A stretch of 64,000 nucleotides of DNA from Neurospora tetraspora (GCF_033439725.1 NW_026944387.1:310001-374000), one strand, 5' to 3'; counted from the first letter of the stretch, positions 34,160 through 45,042 are shown. Program-made: numbers and translations. The notes: generated by a model from the sequence alone, not told the origin.

Positions 34160-35450
34160 ACGGTTCTGCACACCCCCATTTACGGAGCCAACCAGAACCT
34201 GCATGCGCTGCTACACCACCACGGCGAAAGCTCCTGGCTCTGGGCGGCCGACGCCATATGTATGCATCCACCAGTCCGACGATGAGGAGAAGAGCTGGCA
34301 TGTCCAGTGGATCAAGATGGTGTACTCATTGGGGCCTTCGAGCGTCAAGAATTGGCTTAATGGAGCAACTTTGGTAGCACGCGAAGTCATCAAAGATTCC
34401 TACACCTCTTAATCTCCGCGGATTTTGAGCAGCGTATCGATCCGTTCTTCCTCCCAAAACCTGAGATGGAAGCTCTCTGGATGAATTTAGCCGGCTCTTG
34501 ACCAAGTGCCCACTACGCCGCGGGTTCTGTGCGTCGAGGAATGGGGGTGAGTCTGGGCAGGGGGCGTTCATCGTATCGCGCGACTGACCCACGCGATATC
34601 GCGACGTGGCCAGGTTGAAAACTTTGCACAGGCCACGCGGTCTCTGATACGACAATTTCAACTCCGAAAGCAGGACGACTTATCGTATGGCATAGGAAAC
34701 TGTTTGTTGCCGCGCCCAAGAAACCAACCCCTGTCACGGCACGTAGATCTGCGCAAGTGGCTGGCACTGCTAATCTGACGAATGTAATAAATAATTAACT
34801 ATGAGGAGTAAAAGGGAAGAAGAAGTGCTGCTTCCAGCTAGCACGGTTAAATACTGGAATGAAGTGGGTCTGGGAGACGGGAAGGGTGGACCGTCACGTG
34901 AATGAATGCACCCAATCAGAAGGCATGGATCTCGGCCATGACAACCCCAGCGAGTTACTAAGCTGGGTGCCCGACTGGCGGGATGTAGGAGCGAATGGGC
35001 TGCCGTACAGTCTCGCCCAGCCGAAGTCATCCTCTCTCAATGCTGGAAAGCACATCCCTTCGACATAGAAACCCAATGGGTCTTGACTCGGAGCCAATCA
35101 ATCAGGGTCCAGCCACAAAATATTCTGAAGCTGATGATGACATTCACCGGGACTCGAAGAGAACTGACGGCGAGAAGGGTTGGATCAGAAGAGAAGCAGC
35201 TGGTCTCGAGCGTTTCCCGAATAGCATTGGCAAAAGTAGGTTGAGATCATGCATCGACACGATGATAATAAACGATTTGGTTTCCTATTCAAGATCAAAG
35301 CCTCACACCATGTCCAAAACCGCCAAGGGAATGCTGGGGTCCAAGCAACTCGGTACCTTCACATTCGGGGGAGAGGCATGTGTGGATGCGTAGGGAGTTC
35401 CTGGCCACTGAACCAAAGGACGAGGTTTTTGCCCTCTATTGAGAAAAGTT
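34160..35450 (+). pseudogene. Decayed HET-domain gene, paralogue of the gene at 38.7 kb
   Basis: Fragments in several frames match the intact HET protein at 38697-40973 in the same order. Near 34200-34320: ALLHHHGE, DAICIHQSDDEEKSWHVQW. Near 34500: PLRRGFC. Near 34570: the TDPRDI region. Near 34945-35010: PSELLSWVPDWRDVGANGL. Near 35310-35390: KTAKGMLGS and TFTFGGEA. The copy is shortened and carries many breaks, so it cannot make a full protein. HET domains trigger death of incompatible fused cells, and such genes commonly duplicate and decay. The missing N-terminal part, and the absence of long stretches between the blocks, show deletions as well as point changes. Confidence 0.85.
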
Positions 35451-35501
35451 AGAATGCTCCCTCGGTTTTCTTGCTTTATCATGGAGTATTACGCATGCTG
35501 T

Positions 35502-35523
35502 TGGGCAACACAACCTAACCGTC
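35502..35523 (+). repeat. 22-nt copy of the tRNA-like gene interior
   Basis: A stretch identical over 22 nt to 30671-30692, from the D loop into the start of the unexplained interior of the tRNA-like gene (begins TGGGCAACACAACC). It sits at the junction between the decayed HET copy and the truncated MFS copy. Confidence 0.85.
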
Positions 35524-36022
35524 CTTAAAAATCGACAAAAACCCCACAAACCCTCCCCTATCCGCCGGGGTACTCAAATCCCCCAACACCCGATACGCAA
35601 ACACAAACGACCCCGAAATCGCCGCGCTCTGGAGCATGGATTCGCAGGGTGATAAGCGCCGCGAACGACCTCTGTGAGCGTAAGTCCAATATTAACCCCT
35701 ACATAAACCCTGAGTAGCGATAAACACCGGACGCCGTCCGTACCAATCTGCTGCGTTGCCGGTTATTCGAGGGGAAGATTCCCGAGGCGATTAGGTATGA
35801 GGTGACGTTGAGGTTAATTTTTTCGATGCTGACGTGTAGGTTGCGAGCGAGGAAGGGGATTGCCGGGAAGTAGATGAAGCTACTGGCGGTAGAGAACTAA
35901 CCGCCTAGGGCGGCGATGAAGATTATCCATCGTTTTTGGGAAGGGGTGAAGAGTGAGTAGTCTGATTCCTCCTCGACTTGTTGCTGTGGAGGGGGGCTTT
36001 CGGGTTCGGTTATTGATGACAT
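35524..36022 (-). pseudogene. Truncated MFS multidrug-transporter pseudogene
   Basis: Reading from an ATG at 36022 on the minus strand gives MSSITEPESPPPQQQ, then SDYSLFTPSQKRWIIFIAALGG, SSFIYFPAIPFLARNLHVS and IEKINLTSYLIASGIFPS, the start of DHA1-type drug:H+ antiporters (first two membrane segments). After an internal gap the motif ITLRILQSAAISGSFVFAY and a degenerate RGGFVGFL segment follow, and then homology stops at about 35524. At least one conserved Trp position reads TAG, and the GDLADTLGRRP-type loop is lost. Only about a third of a transporter remains. Loss by G-to-A change would fit repeat-induced point mutation, but a few sites cannot prove it. Confidence 0.8.
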
Positions 36023-37066
36023 CTCCTTGGTGGCGTGCCGCTGGCGAGATTTTTGCGGGGGAGAAAGCTGTGGAAGTTGTTACCGAGGGAAGCTACGGTA
36101 ATGAGGCCTGTTCACTGATCACATCAGGAAGGTACAATTTCACGAACAGCTTGCACAGGAGAAAGAAGGGAAGGAACAACCGACAACACGCCCGCCAAGC
36201 CCAAAGTAGAACGTAATGCCGCCAACGGCCCGGTGATAGTTTGCCGCGCACAAACATGGATTGCTCGATTCGATCAAGCGTCGTCTCATCAGGGCCTTTG
36301 ATGCCTCTGCTCGGGCAGGGAAAGAGGAACAAGTATTCACCTTTATCTTCCCGATTGGCAAAAACGGTCTGGGGGCAACCGGACTGTTTCCTTCATGTGT
36401 GAGTTGAGCACCTGTGTCATATCCCACCGAGCGGCCAAGATCTTAATTCGGATACAATTCATGGAAATGAATGAGGAGATAGATGGTGTGTAAACTTTCG
36501 AGGTATACGGTGTTGTGTTGATAACGATGTCATCATGGCATGGGAGGTGGGTATTGCAGCCAGAATCCCGGCACGATGCTCATCAGGATCCGGCCGAGGG
36601 GCGCTTCAATGTGATGTTCAGCCGGTCCAACCGGGGGATACGCACGGGACAATGCTCGCGCCCTTTGTCGTCTACTCTGGGTACGGAGTTTTGTTGGTGC
36701 CATATAATGTGAAGTCCTGGGCACCAACGGGTTCTGGGTTGGCACGAATAAACGGATAGACATGCCGAGCGAATGTTAAGGATGTAATGGTTTGGGATGC
36801 TCTTGTGTTTGACGTGATACCTTTCATACTTTGATCGAAACACTAACGGGCTGGATGGTTATTGAGCAGGACGATGTGGAAGGTGTCCAAGGTCCAAGGA
36901 CGTCAAAGTCCACAGAAAATATGGTCAAGAAGGTTTGTCATATTCCCTCTTCCATCTTGTGACTACATGTATATATCGACTCGAAGAAAATCGAAGGGGC
37001 CGCAAATAAAAGGCGAAATAACACCATCAAAGCGACAGAAAGAGAGAAAAGAAAGAAGAAAACAGC
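36023..37066. other. Accessory region without a recognised gene
   Basis: About 1 kb between pseudogenes. Short open frames on both strands show no family signature. It may be further decayed sequence. Confidence 0.45.
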
Positions 37067-37290
37067 CTAAGAGTCTGTTTCGGAATCGGAAGCTTCTTTA
37101 TCGAAATCGGAAGTTTCCTCATCCTGCTGCAGTTTCATGAACTCGGCGTACGACTGCCCTAGTGGAACCTCCCGAGCGAACTTTAAGGCGCCCTCGAATA
37201 CTATGAGCGCATCATCTGAGAAGAAGACAATATCATTCGGCGTCGGTCGTCCAACAGTCCCCTTCTTGTAGAACCTGCAGCGTTTGCCGC
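37067..37290 (-). other. Orphan exon-like open frame
   Basis: A minus-strand frame with no ATG begins after a CTGCAG acceptor-like site and encodes FYKKGTVGRPTPNDIVFF, FEGALKFAREVPLG and an acidic Asp/Glu/Ser tail ending at 37067. It looks protein-like and may be the last exon of a lost or decayed gene. Whether it belonged to the hydrolase remnant just upstream on the same strand is unknown; no family is recognised. Confidence 0.35.
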
Positions 37291-37305
37291 ACAAATATTA
37301 CTTGC

Positions 37306-37927
37306 CTGTTTATTTGTGGTGGTCCGCAGCTCGGGACAGTTCCTCATCTCTTCTGCAAGGCGTTAACCAAAATCATCGACATCCAGTGCCGCAGACTTGG
37401 GATTCGCCCAGTCTGAATCGTACCCATAAGTGTGGATGTTGGCATGCCCAAAGCCAGGCTCGCTCGGCAACCAGTTCTGAGGTCAAAAGCAGCTTTGATC
37501 GAGTCCCTTCCTCCATGTTTTGATGGATCCGCCTCGAAGTCCGTGTACGAAAATCAAGTCGACCAAGGGTTCCGGAGACGAGTGGATCTGTCGAAGCCCC
37601 AAGGGACCACGGATTGTATCTTGGTCATCCTTGTGCAACCGCTGCCTTGACCGAACCGAAATGGACCGTTGAGACGCTTTCGTCGAAGCGGCTTCTCCAT
37701 GGCTAGTCTCGGTGCCCTGGGAGACAGAGGTGAGGGAGGATCCTAGGCTCTCGACTTCGAAGCTTCTGTTCTCGCTGGTAGTGTGGACATTGGAACCTGA
37801 CTTTTTGCGGGAGCTGCGTGCGCCAAAGAAGTGCTGGCGTCCAGAAAAGAAGTCAGCAACTGTCAGATTTCACTTACAGCGGACTACTCAAGAGTCTGAG
37901 AATTTCTGTGGTGCTTCTTACCCGCAT
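37306..37927 (-). pseudogene. Decayed SesB-type serine-hydrolase gene (N-terminal part)
   Basis: On the minus strand the frame starting about 37833 (after a CCAG acceptor) reads HFFGARSSRKKSG, then DTIRGPLGLRQIHSSPEPLVD, LIFVHGLRGGSIKTWRKG, NWLPSEPGFGHANIHTYGYDSDW and EEMRNCPELR. This is the start of the alpha/beta-hydrolase (SesB/DUF676-like) domain found alone or in front of NB-ARC/NACHT repeats in fungal NLR-like proteins. The oxyanion HGLxGG region is present; the expected GHSMGG nucleophile block is not found downstream, so the catalytic end is gone. A short possible first exon begins at an ATG at 37927. The frame is broken at about two places, so this is a pseudogene. Confidence 0.75.
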
Positions 37928-38696
37928 CTTCGAAGTGCTTCAACCTCGTTTGGCTTTGGCAGACCTAGGACAACGAGGTCTCTAGATTCCTGGATCATGG
38001 GCCATCTGTTCTGTCACATCGCAGCCAGCCATGTACCCCTCACGCATGCCAAGACTTTTAGATCCTGAACTCGGCCTGAATGCCCATGATCCAATCACAG
38101 GACATGAAAGAATACCTGACAGTATTGAGAGCCATGACTGTGGTTGGGTGCCGATATAGGCAGGGCTGGCAGGTTGGGCTGAGTCTCGACAGGCAAGTGT
38201 CGCAGATGTGGAAGGTTGCTCTGTGCGGGGTGCACATCAACGACAATCGCGACGACAGTCAAACAATGAGATATCAACCATAAGCCCAAGATTGAAAGAA
38301 CGGGAGAGGTTCAGAAATCACAAGGTGTCGTGAAAGTTTGTTCTTTTGCTTGCAGTGATCGTTGGGGAAAAGTTGGATCTGCACGAATTGTGGAGGAGAC
38401 CGGCACCGGCGCAGGTGGTAGGCAAGTTCACATCACGTGGAGGTCTTCGACCAGATACGCTCCTTCCCCATGGTCTTGCTCTCATCATCTGGGGTTCTCC
38501 TTCAATTTTTGGTATCTTCATCATCTAACAATCGGAAGGAACCAAGTGGAAGGCGCCTGCGCGGAGGGCAGTGTCTTGATAAGACCGGGTTCTTATCAGT
38601 CCTTCCGTTTGCTGCCTGCAAACCACCCGACTGCATCGGCCACTCCATTCCGGGCATCTCACCTTCCAGTCCAACAAAAATTAGACGTCGCCAACA
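37928..38696. other. Upstream region of the HET gene
   Basis: 0.77 kb with no secure gene. A plus-strand frame at 38080-38283 (LTVLRAMTVVGCRYRQGW) looks weakly protein-like but has no recognised family. The last 150 nt are the likely leader of the HET gene. Confidence 0.45.
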
Positions 38697-40973
38697 ATGT
38701 TCACCTACAGCCCTCTGAGCCGCGAAAAGCGCGAGACTCGTTTCTTCCAATTTACTCCCACCTGCCAGTCGGGCTCCGGCCACATCAGGCTTCAACTTCG
38801 TCACGCCTCTCTTGATGATGACGCCCTCCAATATCGTGCGCTGTCATACGTCTGGGGAGATACCAAGGATAAAGTCGATATCGAGGTCAACGGCGAACAA
38901 TTTTCTGTCGGCGAGAATCTGCATGCGCTGCTGCAAATGCTTCAGCACCACGGCGTGGAATCCTGGCTCTGGGCCGACGCCATATGCATCCAACAATCCG
39001 ATGATGACGAAAAGAGTTGGCATGTCCAGAGCATGTGTGACATCTTCAAGAACGCCGAGTTTGTCTATTCTTGGCTGGGTCCTGGCTCTGAGGCAACCGA
39101 TGTCGCTATGAACTTCTTTTCGGACTGGGGCCCTCGCGCGTTAAAGGTTGGAGTGATGGAGAAGTTGTGGCCTACAGATATCCCCATGGATGGCTCATTC
39201 ACTTTACGCACCGAAGTATTCATGTATTTGCGCCCTCTCGAACGGTACTTCTTCCCGGAACCGGTGTTTGGGAAGGGAGGCACGATAGAGGATGCTTTGA
39301 GCATGGATTGTGAGGGGTATGAGATGGCAAGGTTCTTCTACGACTTGCTCCATGTTGAAGGGCTACGCGGGACCCGTGGGAAATCCGTCTTGAGTGATCT
39401 GGAAACTGGTATCACTCACCTATTGACAAATGAGTACTGGCATCGGATATGGATATTTCAGGAGGTGGCCTTGGCCCGGGAAGTACTTCTTATCTGCGGG
39501 GAAAAGTTCATACCGATTTCATTCTTCGAAGCGGTGCTAGAAGCCCTCTGGAAATTTTGTGGTGGACTTTTCACCACGTTCCTCAACGATTTTCCACTAC
39601 GGCGCGGGTTCTGTGAGCGGTTCCCTTCCCATCTTTATCCAAGCAAGGCTATGCTCATTCGTCAATTACTCTGCCGCGGAACGAAAGTGAGCTTGGGCAC
39701 CATTCTTGTGGCTTTCTCCTACCAAACCGAGCGTCCATGGTATCGCGCGACTGACCCACGCGATATTGTCTATGGTATACTCGGCCTCCTTTCCAACGAT
39801 GACCGTCGTTCGTTTGGCCATGTCGACTACAAAAACATGACATGGGTTGATCTATTTACTCAGGCCACGCGATCTTTGATTAAGACGTCTCTCACCTCGT
39901 TGACATTAACGGTTGCTGACGATGTACTGTATAATATCGGACATTGTCTGCCCCGTCCAAGAGACCAACCAAGCGAGTTACCGAGCTGGGTCCCCGACTG
40001 GCGGGATGTAGGTGTAAACGGGCTGCGGCAAAGCTTAGAAGCCCTGAGTCTCGCACACCTCGACGCCAGCGATAGCAGGAAGGATAACCATTACCATATA
40101 TTTTTTGGACATGGGAATCCGTCGGCCATCCTGTTGCCCGGGTATCGCGTTGATTTTGTCACCGATGTAATGGCGTATGACTACCAGGCTAGAAGTGTTC
40201 GTGAAAGGGATCGACCAAACGACTGGCTGGTACGCATTCGTGATTTTACGGGGTTGCTAGAGAGCTCAGATATTGGGAACTTGGAGGGAGAAGACTACGT
40301 CTGGCGCTTGGTGATGGATTGCCACAACGCAAATTTTCTCAGGCTATGGCTGAGGAAACCTAAGTACAAGACAGAGGCTGCTTGCTTTATCCGCAGGCTC
40401 ATGCGCCTGGATTACCCGGATCCTCAGACACTCCCAGACTTTCTGGTCAAGCACATACAGACATCCGGAGAATTCAAGGGATTATCGAATTTCAGGAGCT
40501 CGAAACGCATGAATAATGCCCCGATAAGAAAATCATCCAACCCGGATGATGATACTTCCCGTGGTGCGACAAGCATTGTCGACGGGAAGGCGCAGACGAA
40601 AAGCGAATCAGTTGATCCGGAGTGTGTACCGGATAGCATCAGTGAAAGCGACTTGAGATTTTTCATGAACGCGAAAATAAGAGGGCTATTTCGCTGTTCA
40701 AGGTCAAAGAATTCCACGTTATTCAAGACGGCTAAAGGAATGCTGGGCAGCGGGATCAGGGATGTTAGACCTGGAGACATTGTGGTAATTCTGCAGAACG
40801 CCCACACCCCCTTTATCCTGCGTCCACGCCCACAAGACGGGGATGAGATTGCGGCCGACCGCAGAGGCAGTGGAAGAACCTTCACCTTCGGGGGAGAGGC
40901 ATGGGTGGACGGTATCATGTATGGGGAGTTCATGGACACTAAACCAGAGGAGGAGATCTTTGACATCTATTGA
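38697..40973 (+). CDS. HET-domain heterokaryon-incompatibility protein
   Basis: A single exon of 758 residues. HET-domain proteins mediate vegetative incompatibility: recognition of a non-self partner leads to cell death after hyphal fusion. The three HET blocks are intact: YRALSYVWGD (near residue 46), WADAICIQQSDDDEKSWHVQ (near 91) and YWHRIWIFQEV (near 247). Downstream come TDPRDIVYGILGL and ELPSWVPDWRDV, typical of the region after the domain. The C-terminus has KTAKGMLG, RPGDIVVILQNAHTPFILRP and FTFGGEAWVDGIMYGEFM, a common ending of standalone HET proteins. No NACHT, WD40 or ankyrin repeats are fused. The decayed paralogue lies 3 kb upstream in the same orientation, so the two probably arose by tandem duplication. 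It looks functional. Confidence 0.92.
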   Translation: MFTYSPLSREKRETRFFQFTPTCQSGSGHIRLQLRHASLDDDALQYRALSYVWGDTKDKVDIEVNGEQFSVGENLHALLQMLQHHGVESWLWADAICIQQSDDDEKSWHVQSMCDIFKNAEFVYSWLGPGSEATDVAMNFFSDWGPRALKVGVMEKLWPTDIPMDGSFTLRTEVFMYLRPLERYFFPEPVFGKGGTIEDALSMDCEGYEMARFFYDLLHVEGLRGTRGKSVLSDLETGITHLLTNEYWHRIWIFQEVALAREVLLICGEKFIPISFFEAVLEALWKFCGGLFTTFLNDFPLRRGFCERFPSHLYPSKAMLIRQLLCRGTKVSLGTILVAFSYQTERPWYRATDPRDIVYGILGLLSNDDRRSFGHVDYKNMTWVDLFTQATRSLIKTSLTSLTLTVADDVLYNIGHCLPRPRDQPSELPSWVPDWRDVGVNGLRQSLEALSLAHLDASDSRKDNHYHIFFGHGNPSAILLPGYRVDFVTDVMAYDYQARSVRERDRPNDWLVRIRDFTGLLESSDIGNLEGEDYVWRLVMDCHNANFLRLWLRKPKYKTEAACFIRRLMRLDYPDPQTLPDFLVKHIQTSGEFKGLSNFRSSKRMNNAPIRKSSNPDDDTSRGATSIVDGKAQTKSESVDPECVPDSISESDLRFFMNAKIRGLFRCSRSKNSTLFKTAKGMLGSGIRDVRPGDIVVILQNAHTPFILRPRPQDGDEIAADRRGSGRTFTFGGEAWVDGIMYGEFMDTKPEEEIFDIY

Positions 40974-42654
40974 TTGATACTGGCATCTGTCGTTTTCTTC
41001 CTTCATTCTTGAATATCAAGCACTTATTCTACCTCTCAGATATCAGGTACCAGCTTCATGCTTGTGCTTTACGCTTTCAATGCGACAAACAACAGAGTCG
41101 GAAGTCTCAAAAGATCCAGGACAGAAAATGCTGGGTTAACGAAAAGAATCTTCAAGAACAGACATAATCAAGTCCAGAAAATGAGGCAGCCGTCCCCATG
41201 GCATACCTTCAGTTGTCGCCATATCCCAACACTCACAAGCAAGGCTGAAGTTTCCGGGCAGTCACGATGAAGGGTATCACGTGCCTGCCGCATCTAGGTA
41301 CATTACATGGAAGCAGGTGCCTGCCTATCGATAAGACACGACATGACATCCATCATGCCTGCCGCTGTTCGTCCGGTGTCGACTGTACAGTACCTGCATT
41401 TCCAGCACTGAAACTTCCCTTCTCCCAATTCAATTCGTCCCTTCTCCCCATTTCCTCGTCTTTTCTTTCATCTTTCCACCTCATCCAACAACCAGTCGCT
41501 CTCTCGCTGTCGCCATGCGTGGAACAGCCATCACCACCACTCTTCAACAACTCTGCCTCGGAAGACGACAACTTTGAGATGGATAGCACAAGCACTATCC
41601 AATAACCAATGCCCATCCTATGCAAAGGCATGTTTGGTTCGACCATCCCCAGCCGATTTGACTCCTTCCATACCAACTGAAACGAAAGACGCCGCTGGAT
41701 GCCCAGTCTCCGGTCTGAGTCTCGCACAGGCAAACAACCAAAAAGTGAGTGGCTGCGCCAGATGCTTCCACTGACTTGTACCTTTCTGCGCTTTTACACT
41801 GTGCTGCCTGCACACTGCTGGCATGCCCCGTTCCGAAGTTCCTGTGGCGATCCGCGGCTAACTCCCCCGTCTGTAGGCATTCTGTCATCTCACACCATCC
41901 GCGGGCTCCTCGAAATACAAGGTTTGAGACGGCCAGCTACTGCGGTTGCCCGTCTCTGGTCTCCTCTAGTATCTACAGCAGCTGGCCAGCCCGTTCGACG
42001 CCGACAAGACGAAGGGGCACAGATGCAGCCTACGATGCTCTGGCCTTCGTCTTACTGTTCAACCCGAGAAATCCCGCAGCGTCATGAACATATGAAGCGC
42101 AACCTAGATCCCGGCGAGCCTGCCTCGAGGTTGCGTTCTCATAACGCCACCCGGAAGCAAGCATCAGGGTTTCGTCTTATCAGCCACGGTCGGGCAAGGC
42201 GTCTACACAGTACATCCCTAGATGTAGACAAGGTATTATCGTGATGAGTTACGGGTGGCAATTGCAGGTTTGCCAACATGGTCACTTGAATGGCGATGAA
42301 TGGTTGCTTGGAACGCTTCAGTAACAGACATTGGTGGGATTGGCGGTACGACTTGCATCCCCCCGTTAGGCGCTCGAGTTCTAACCTTAGCGCAGGTTAC
42401 CATCTCCAATGAATGCTACGGTAGGAGAGCATCCCATTGGATTGATTCATCATATGCAACTATCTTCGCGTACATATGCACCTGTTCTCACCAAGAGTGC
42501 GACGTTCAGCAAATCTCTGATGTACGAGACAAATCAGCATGGACAGTTCCTTTTAAGCCGGCGTGTCCTCTCTTTCCTGGAACTTTGGGTTGTTCAACCA
42601 GCTCTTCTTCCCCAACCACAATCGTTCACGATAGAAGGAACATTGGCTTCAATC
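40974..42654. other. Intergenic region
   Basis: 1.7 kb with no recognised gene. Frames at 41699-42244 and 42300-42944 are open but lack any family signature and overlap the 5' flank of the next gene. Confidence 0.5.
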
Positions 42655-45042
42655 ATGGAGTCCACAGGAACTGGCATCGTAGACCAGTACGCGAGGCCCT
42701 TTTCAGCTCGAAATCACATGCGAGACGAGGAGAAGGTTCCTCTTCAAAACAGCTTGCCAAAATCTTTTGGGAAATCGGATTATACCCAAAGCTCTTCGGA
42801 GCTAGATCCATATGGATCAGAGACGTCTACGAACAAGGAAATGGATGCAGACATTCCCGATCGGAAATATGCCTGGAATTCCGGCATCTTTACACGTTTT
42901 CCTTTTCTCGGAGTTTTGCCTTTGCTCTTGAGTATGATCTGTAAGTAACTTCTAACCCATCTTGATTTCAGACGTCACAGACAAACGTCTGTAAAGTCGT
43001 TTTGCAATAGACACACGCTAAAAAGGCAAAGGTACCGGCGCTGGTATTGCCACGGTTGTGTACAGTAACGGCCAGTTGGTAAGTGAGTGGTCAGGAGTAA
43101 TGCAACCTGCTGTGCTGCTTGCTTATAGCTCGACTGTGGCGAACTCGTTGGTCAGGATCGCTTTTGCCTATGGCTGCGCTGTCAGTTTTTGGGTACAGGC
43201 AGTGGAAGGTCATATGCCGGTGACCAACCTGCATCGTCACTGGGAAGGAGCCTCGAGTTTCTGGGGAGCACTGAGTGCGTTGACTCGGAGGAAAGCTATT
43301 CGCATAAGCTTGGGTAAGTTTTACATGGTTGAGTGGTCTGGTTTCCACATTCTTTGTAGGAGATGCCAGTCTCTCATCTTTCGTCGTCATGAGATGGATT
43401 GCTAATCGAATGGATCTCTGTGTTGTTCAGTATCTGTCCTTGTTACCATCTCGTCTTTGCTTCGGGGCCCCTTGATGCAAAGAGCCTCTTCCACCCACAC
43501 CCGTGAAGTGGCCCTTACAGGTATCGCGGATCTTCAAGTTGCCCGTACTATCTTCGTTGATCAAGAGGGTGCATTCAGGGGGTCAGGTGGGAGTCAAAAT
43601 CTTGAAACGGGGTTCCAGAGCGTGCTCCGAGATTACCAATCAAAAGCCTCACTTCGCGTCCCTGGAGCCGAATCCTACAACAATTATTCTTTAAAAGTAG
43701 AAGCCTTGGGATTCGACAGCTCGAATTGTTCTCTGGTTGAAGAGAGCATGCCACCGAAGGATTTAAATCAATGGGTTGTCGGCTACAACAGCACCGACAT
43801 TTTCAAGATCGACATATCAGCAGGCCAGCTTTCAAATGATAATCCCAAAGAACGCCAAGAGGTGTTCTTGATATCACGGTAATGCGGAAAGTATCCGAAT
43901 GGGGGATTGCCAAGTCTCTGACCCAAAACTGCTGCTTAACGCCTGCGGTCATGAGCTATAACTTGATGTTGGACAAGGGAAATGCCACGTTTGCGTCGAA
44001 GAGCTGGAGGGATGACTCTGTCGTCCGACCTTTGTACGTAACATCTGCCCTCGCCGTTTTCCTCGACACCTGTTGGCTGACATACATCGTAAGCACTCTT
44101 CCCCCAGCGGAGTACCTTAACGATCCAACTGTGCTACGCAGTCTTGAAATAGTTGGCTCCGCGCTCTGGGAAGCCCACGTAAACATAACCACGACGTCTG
44201 TGGAGGACATACGAGTTGGAGGAAATATACAAGTGACTAATATAACATATTCTGGGCTGGCTAGCTACGTGTACATGCAAGAATACGACGGATGGGAACT
44301 GTCGGGTCCGGATTTCGACGACCCCATGGACGATATCATCAATAGCTACCGCGAAATAGCCTTCCGCATGTCCCTCCACGAGGCAGCCAGGAACAATTAC
44401 AATATAACCTGGCATGGAGAACGACTTTGGCCTTTCATCAGTCAGACTGTCGACTACATCAGCCACCAAGTCCGCGTCGAGTACAAAGCCAACGCTCCTG
44501 CGCTCGGTGTGGCCGTGGTTGTCGGCCTTCTCGGCCCACTGGCCACTTTGACCCTCTTCTGGGGTTACTGGCATCTAGGGAGGGACTTCTCCATGAGTCC
44601 GCTTGAACTGGCGAACGCCTTTCTTGTCCGCGGGCCCATGCTGCCAATGTCAGCGGCTGCAGCACCCTCGTCCCCGAAACCTCAAGACGCCCAGGATCAA
44701 CACCGGGATCAACACCAACACCAACACCAACACCAACACCAACACCAGCACCAGCACCAGCACCAGCACCAGCACCAGCACCAGCACCTGCACCTGCACC
44801 AAGCCCAACTAGCCACACTCCTCGCCAACTGCAGCACCAACGCCTCAGCAAAGCAAATCACAAATTACTGCACCCGAAACAGGAATGACGACCATTGGTG
44901 GACTACCTTCTTCCAATCCAACAGCAGGGAGCCAAATTTGCAGTACGGCGTGTTGGAATCCACTGGGCAATTGGGTTTTGCAGTTGAAGACGAACAGGGA
45001 GTTATCCACGCGAGGAAGCCACGGGAGGGGGAGCTGTTGTAA
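42655..45042 (+). CDS. Multi-pass membrane protein (DUF3176-like) with His-Gln repeat
   Basis: Exons 42655-42940, 43026-43313 and 43431-43878 join in frame, and a fourth, 43956-45042, fits if a 77-nt intron (branch GCTTAAC, weak GAG acceptor) is accepted; total 702 residues. Alternatively there is a frame break near 43880. The family is a large group of uncharacterised fungal membrane proteins: FPFLGVLPLLLSMIC (TM1), ATVVYSNGQL, a second TM pair with LNRHWEGASSFWGAL-like sequence, GPLMQRASS at the start of an extracellular domain with many N-x-S/T sites, then ALGVAVVVGLLGPLATLTLFW (last TM) and GRDFSMSPLELANAF. The C-terminal tail holds a long (HQ)n run. The intron 1 acceptor is an unusual AAAAG. 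Function unknown. Confidence 0.65.
44709..44800 (+). repeat. CAACAC/CAGCAC hexamer array coding (His-Gln)n
   Basis: About fifteen hexamers encode alternating His and Gln in the cytosolic tail of the membrane protein. The 5' units are CAACAC and the 3' units CAGCAC, ending in CTGCAC units (His-Leu). This gradient suggests expansion from two seeds. Confidence 0.9.

Noticed and set aside
36535-36759. 74-codon frame between pseudogenes
   Set aside because: No family match and equally open frames on the reverse strand.
41267-42244. Series of plus-strand frames upstream of the membrane-protein gene
   Set aside because: Composition is like flanking non-coding DNA; no splice-linked model extends the membrane protein into them.
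44459-44851. Gly-Ala/Val-Gly repeat protein on the minus strand
   Set aside because: It is the antisense of the His-Gln repeat and membrane-protein frame.
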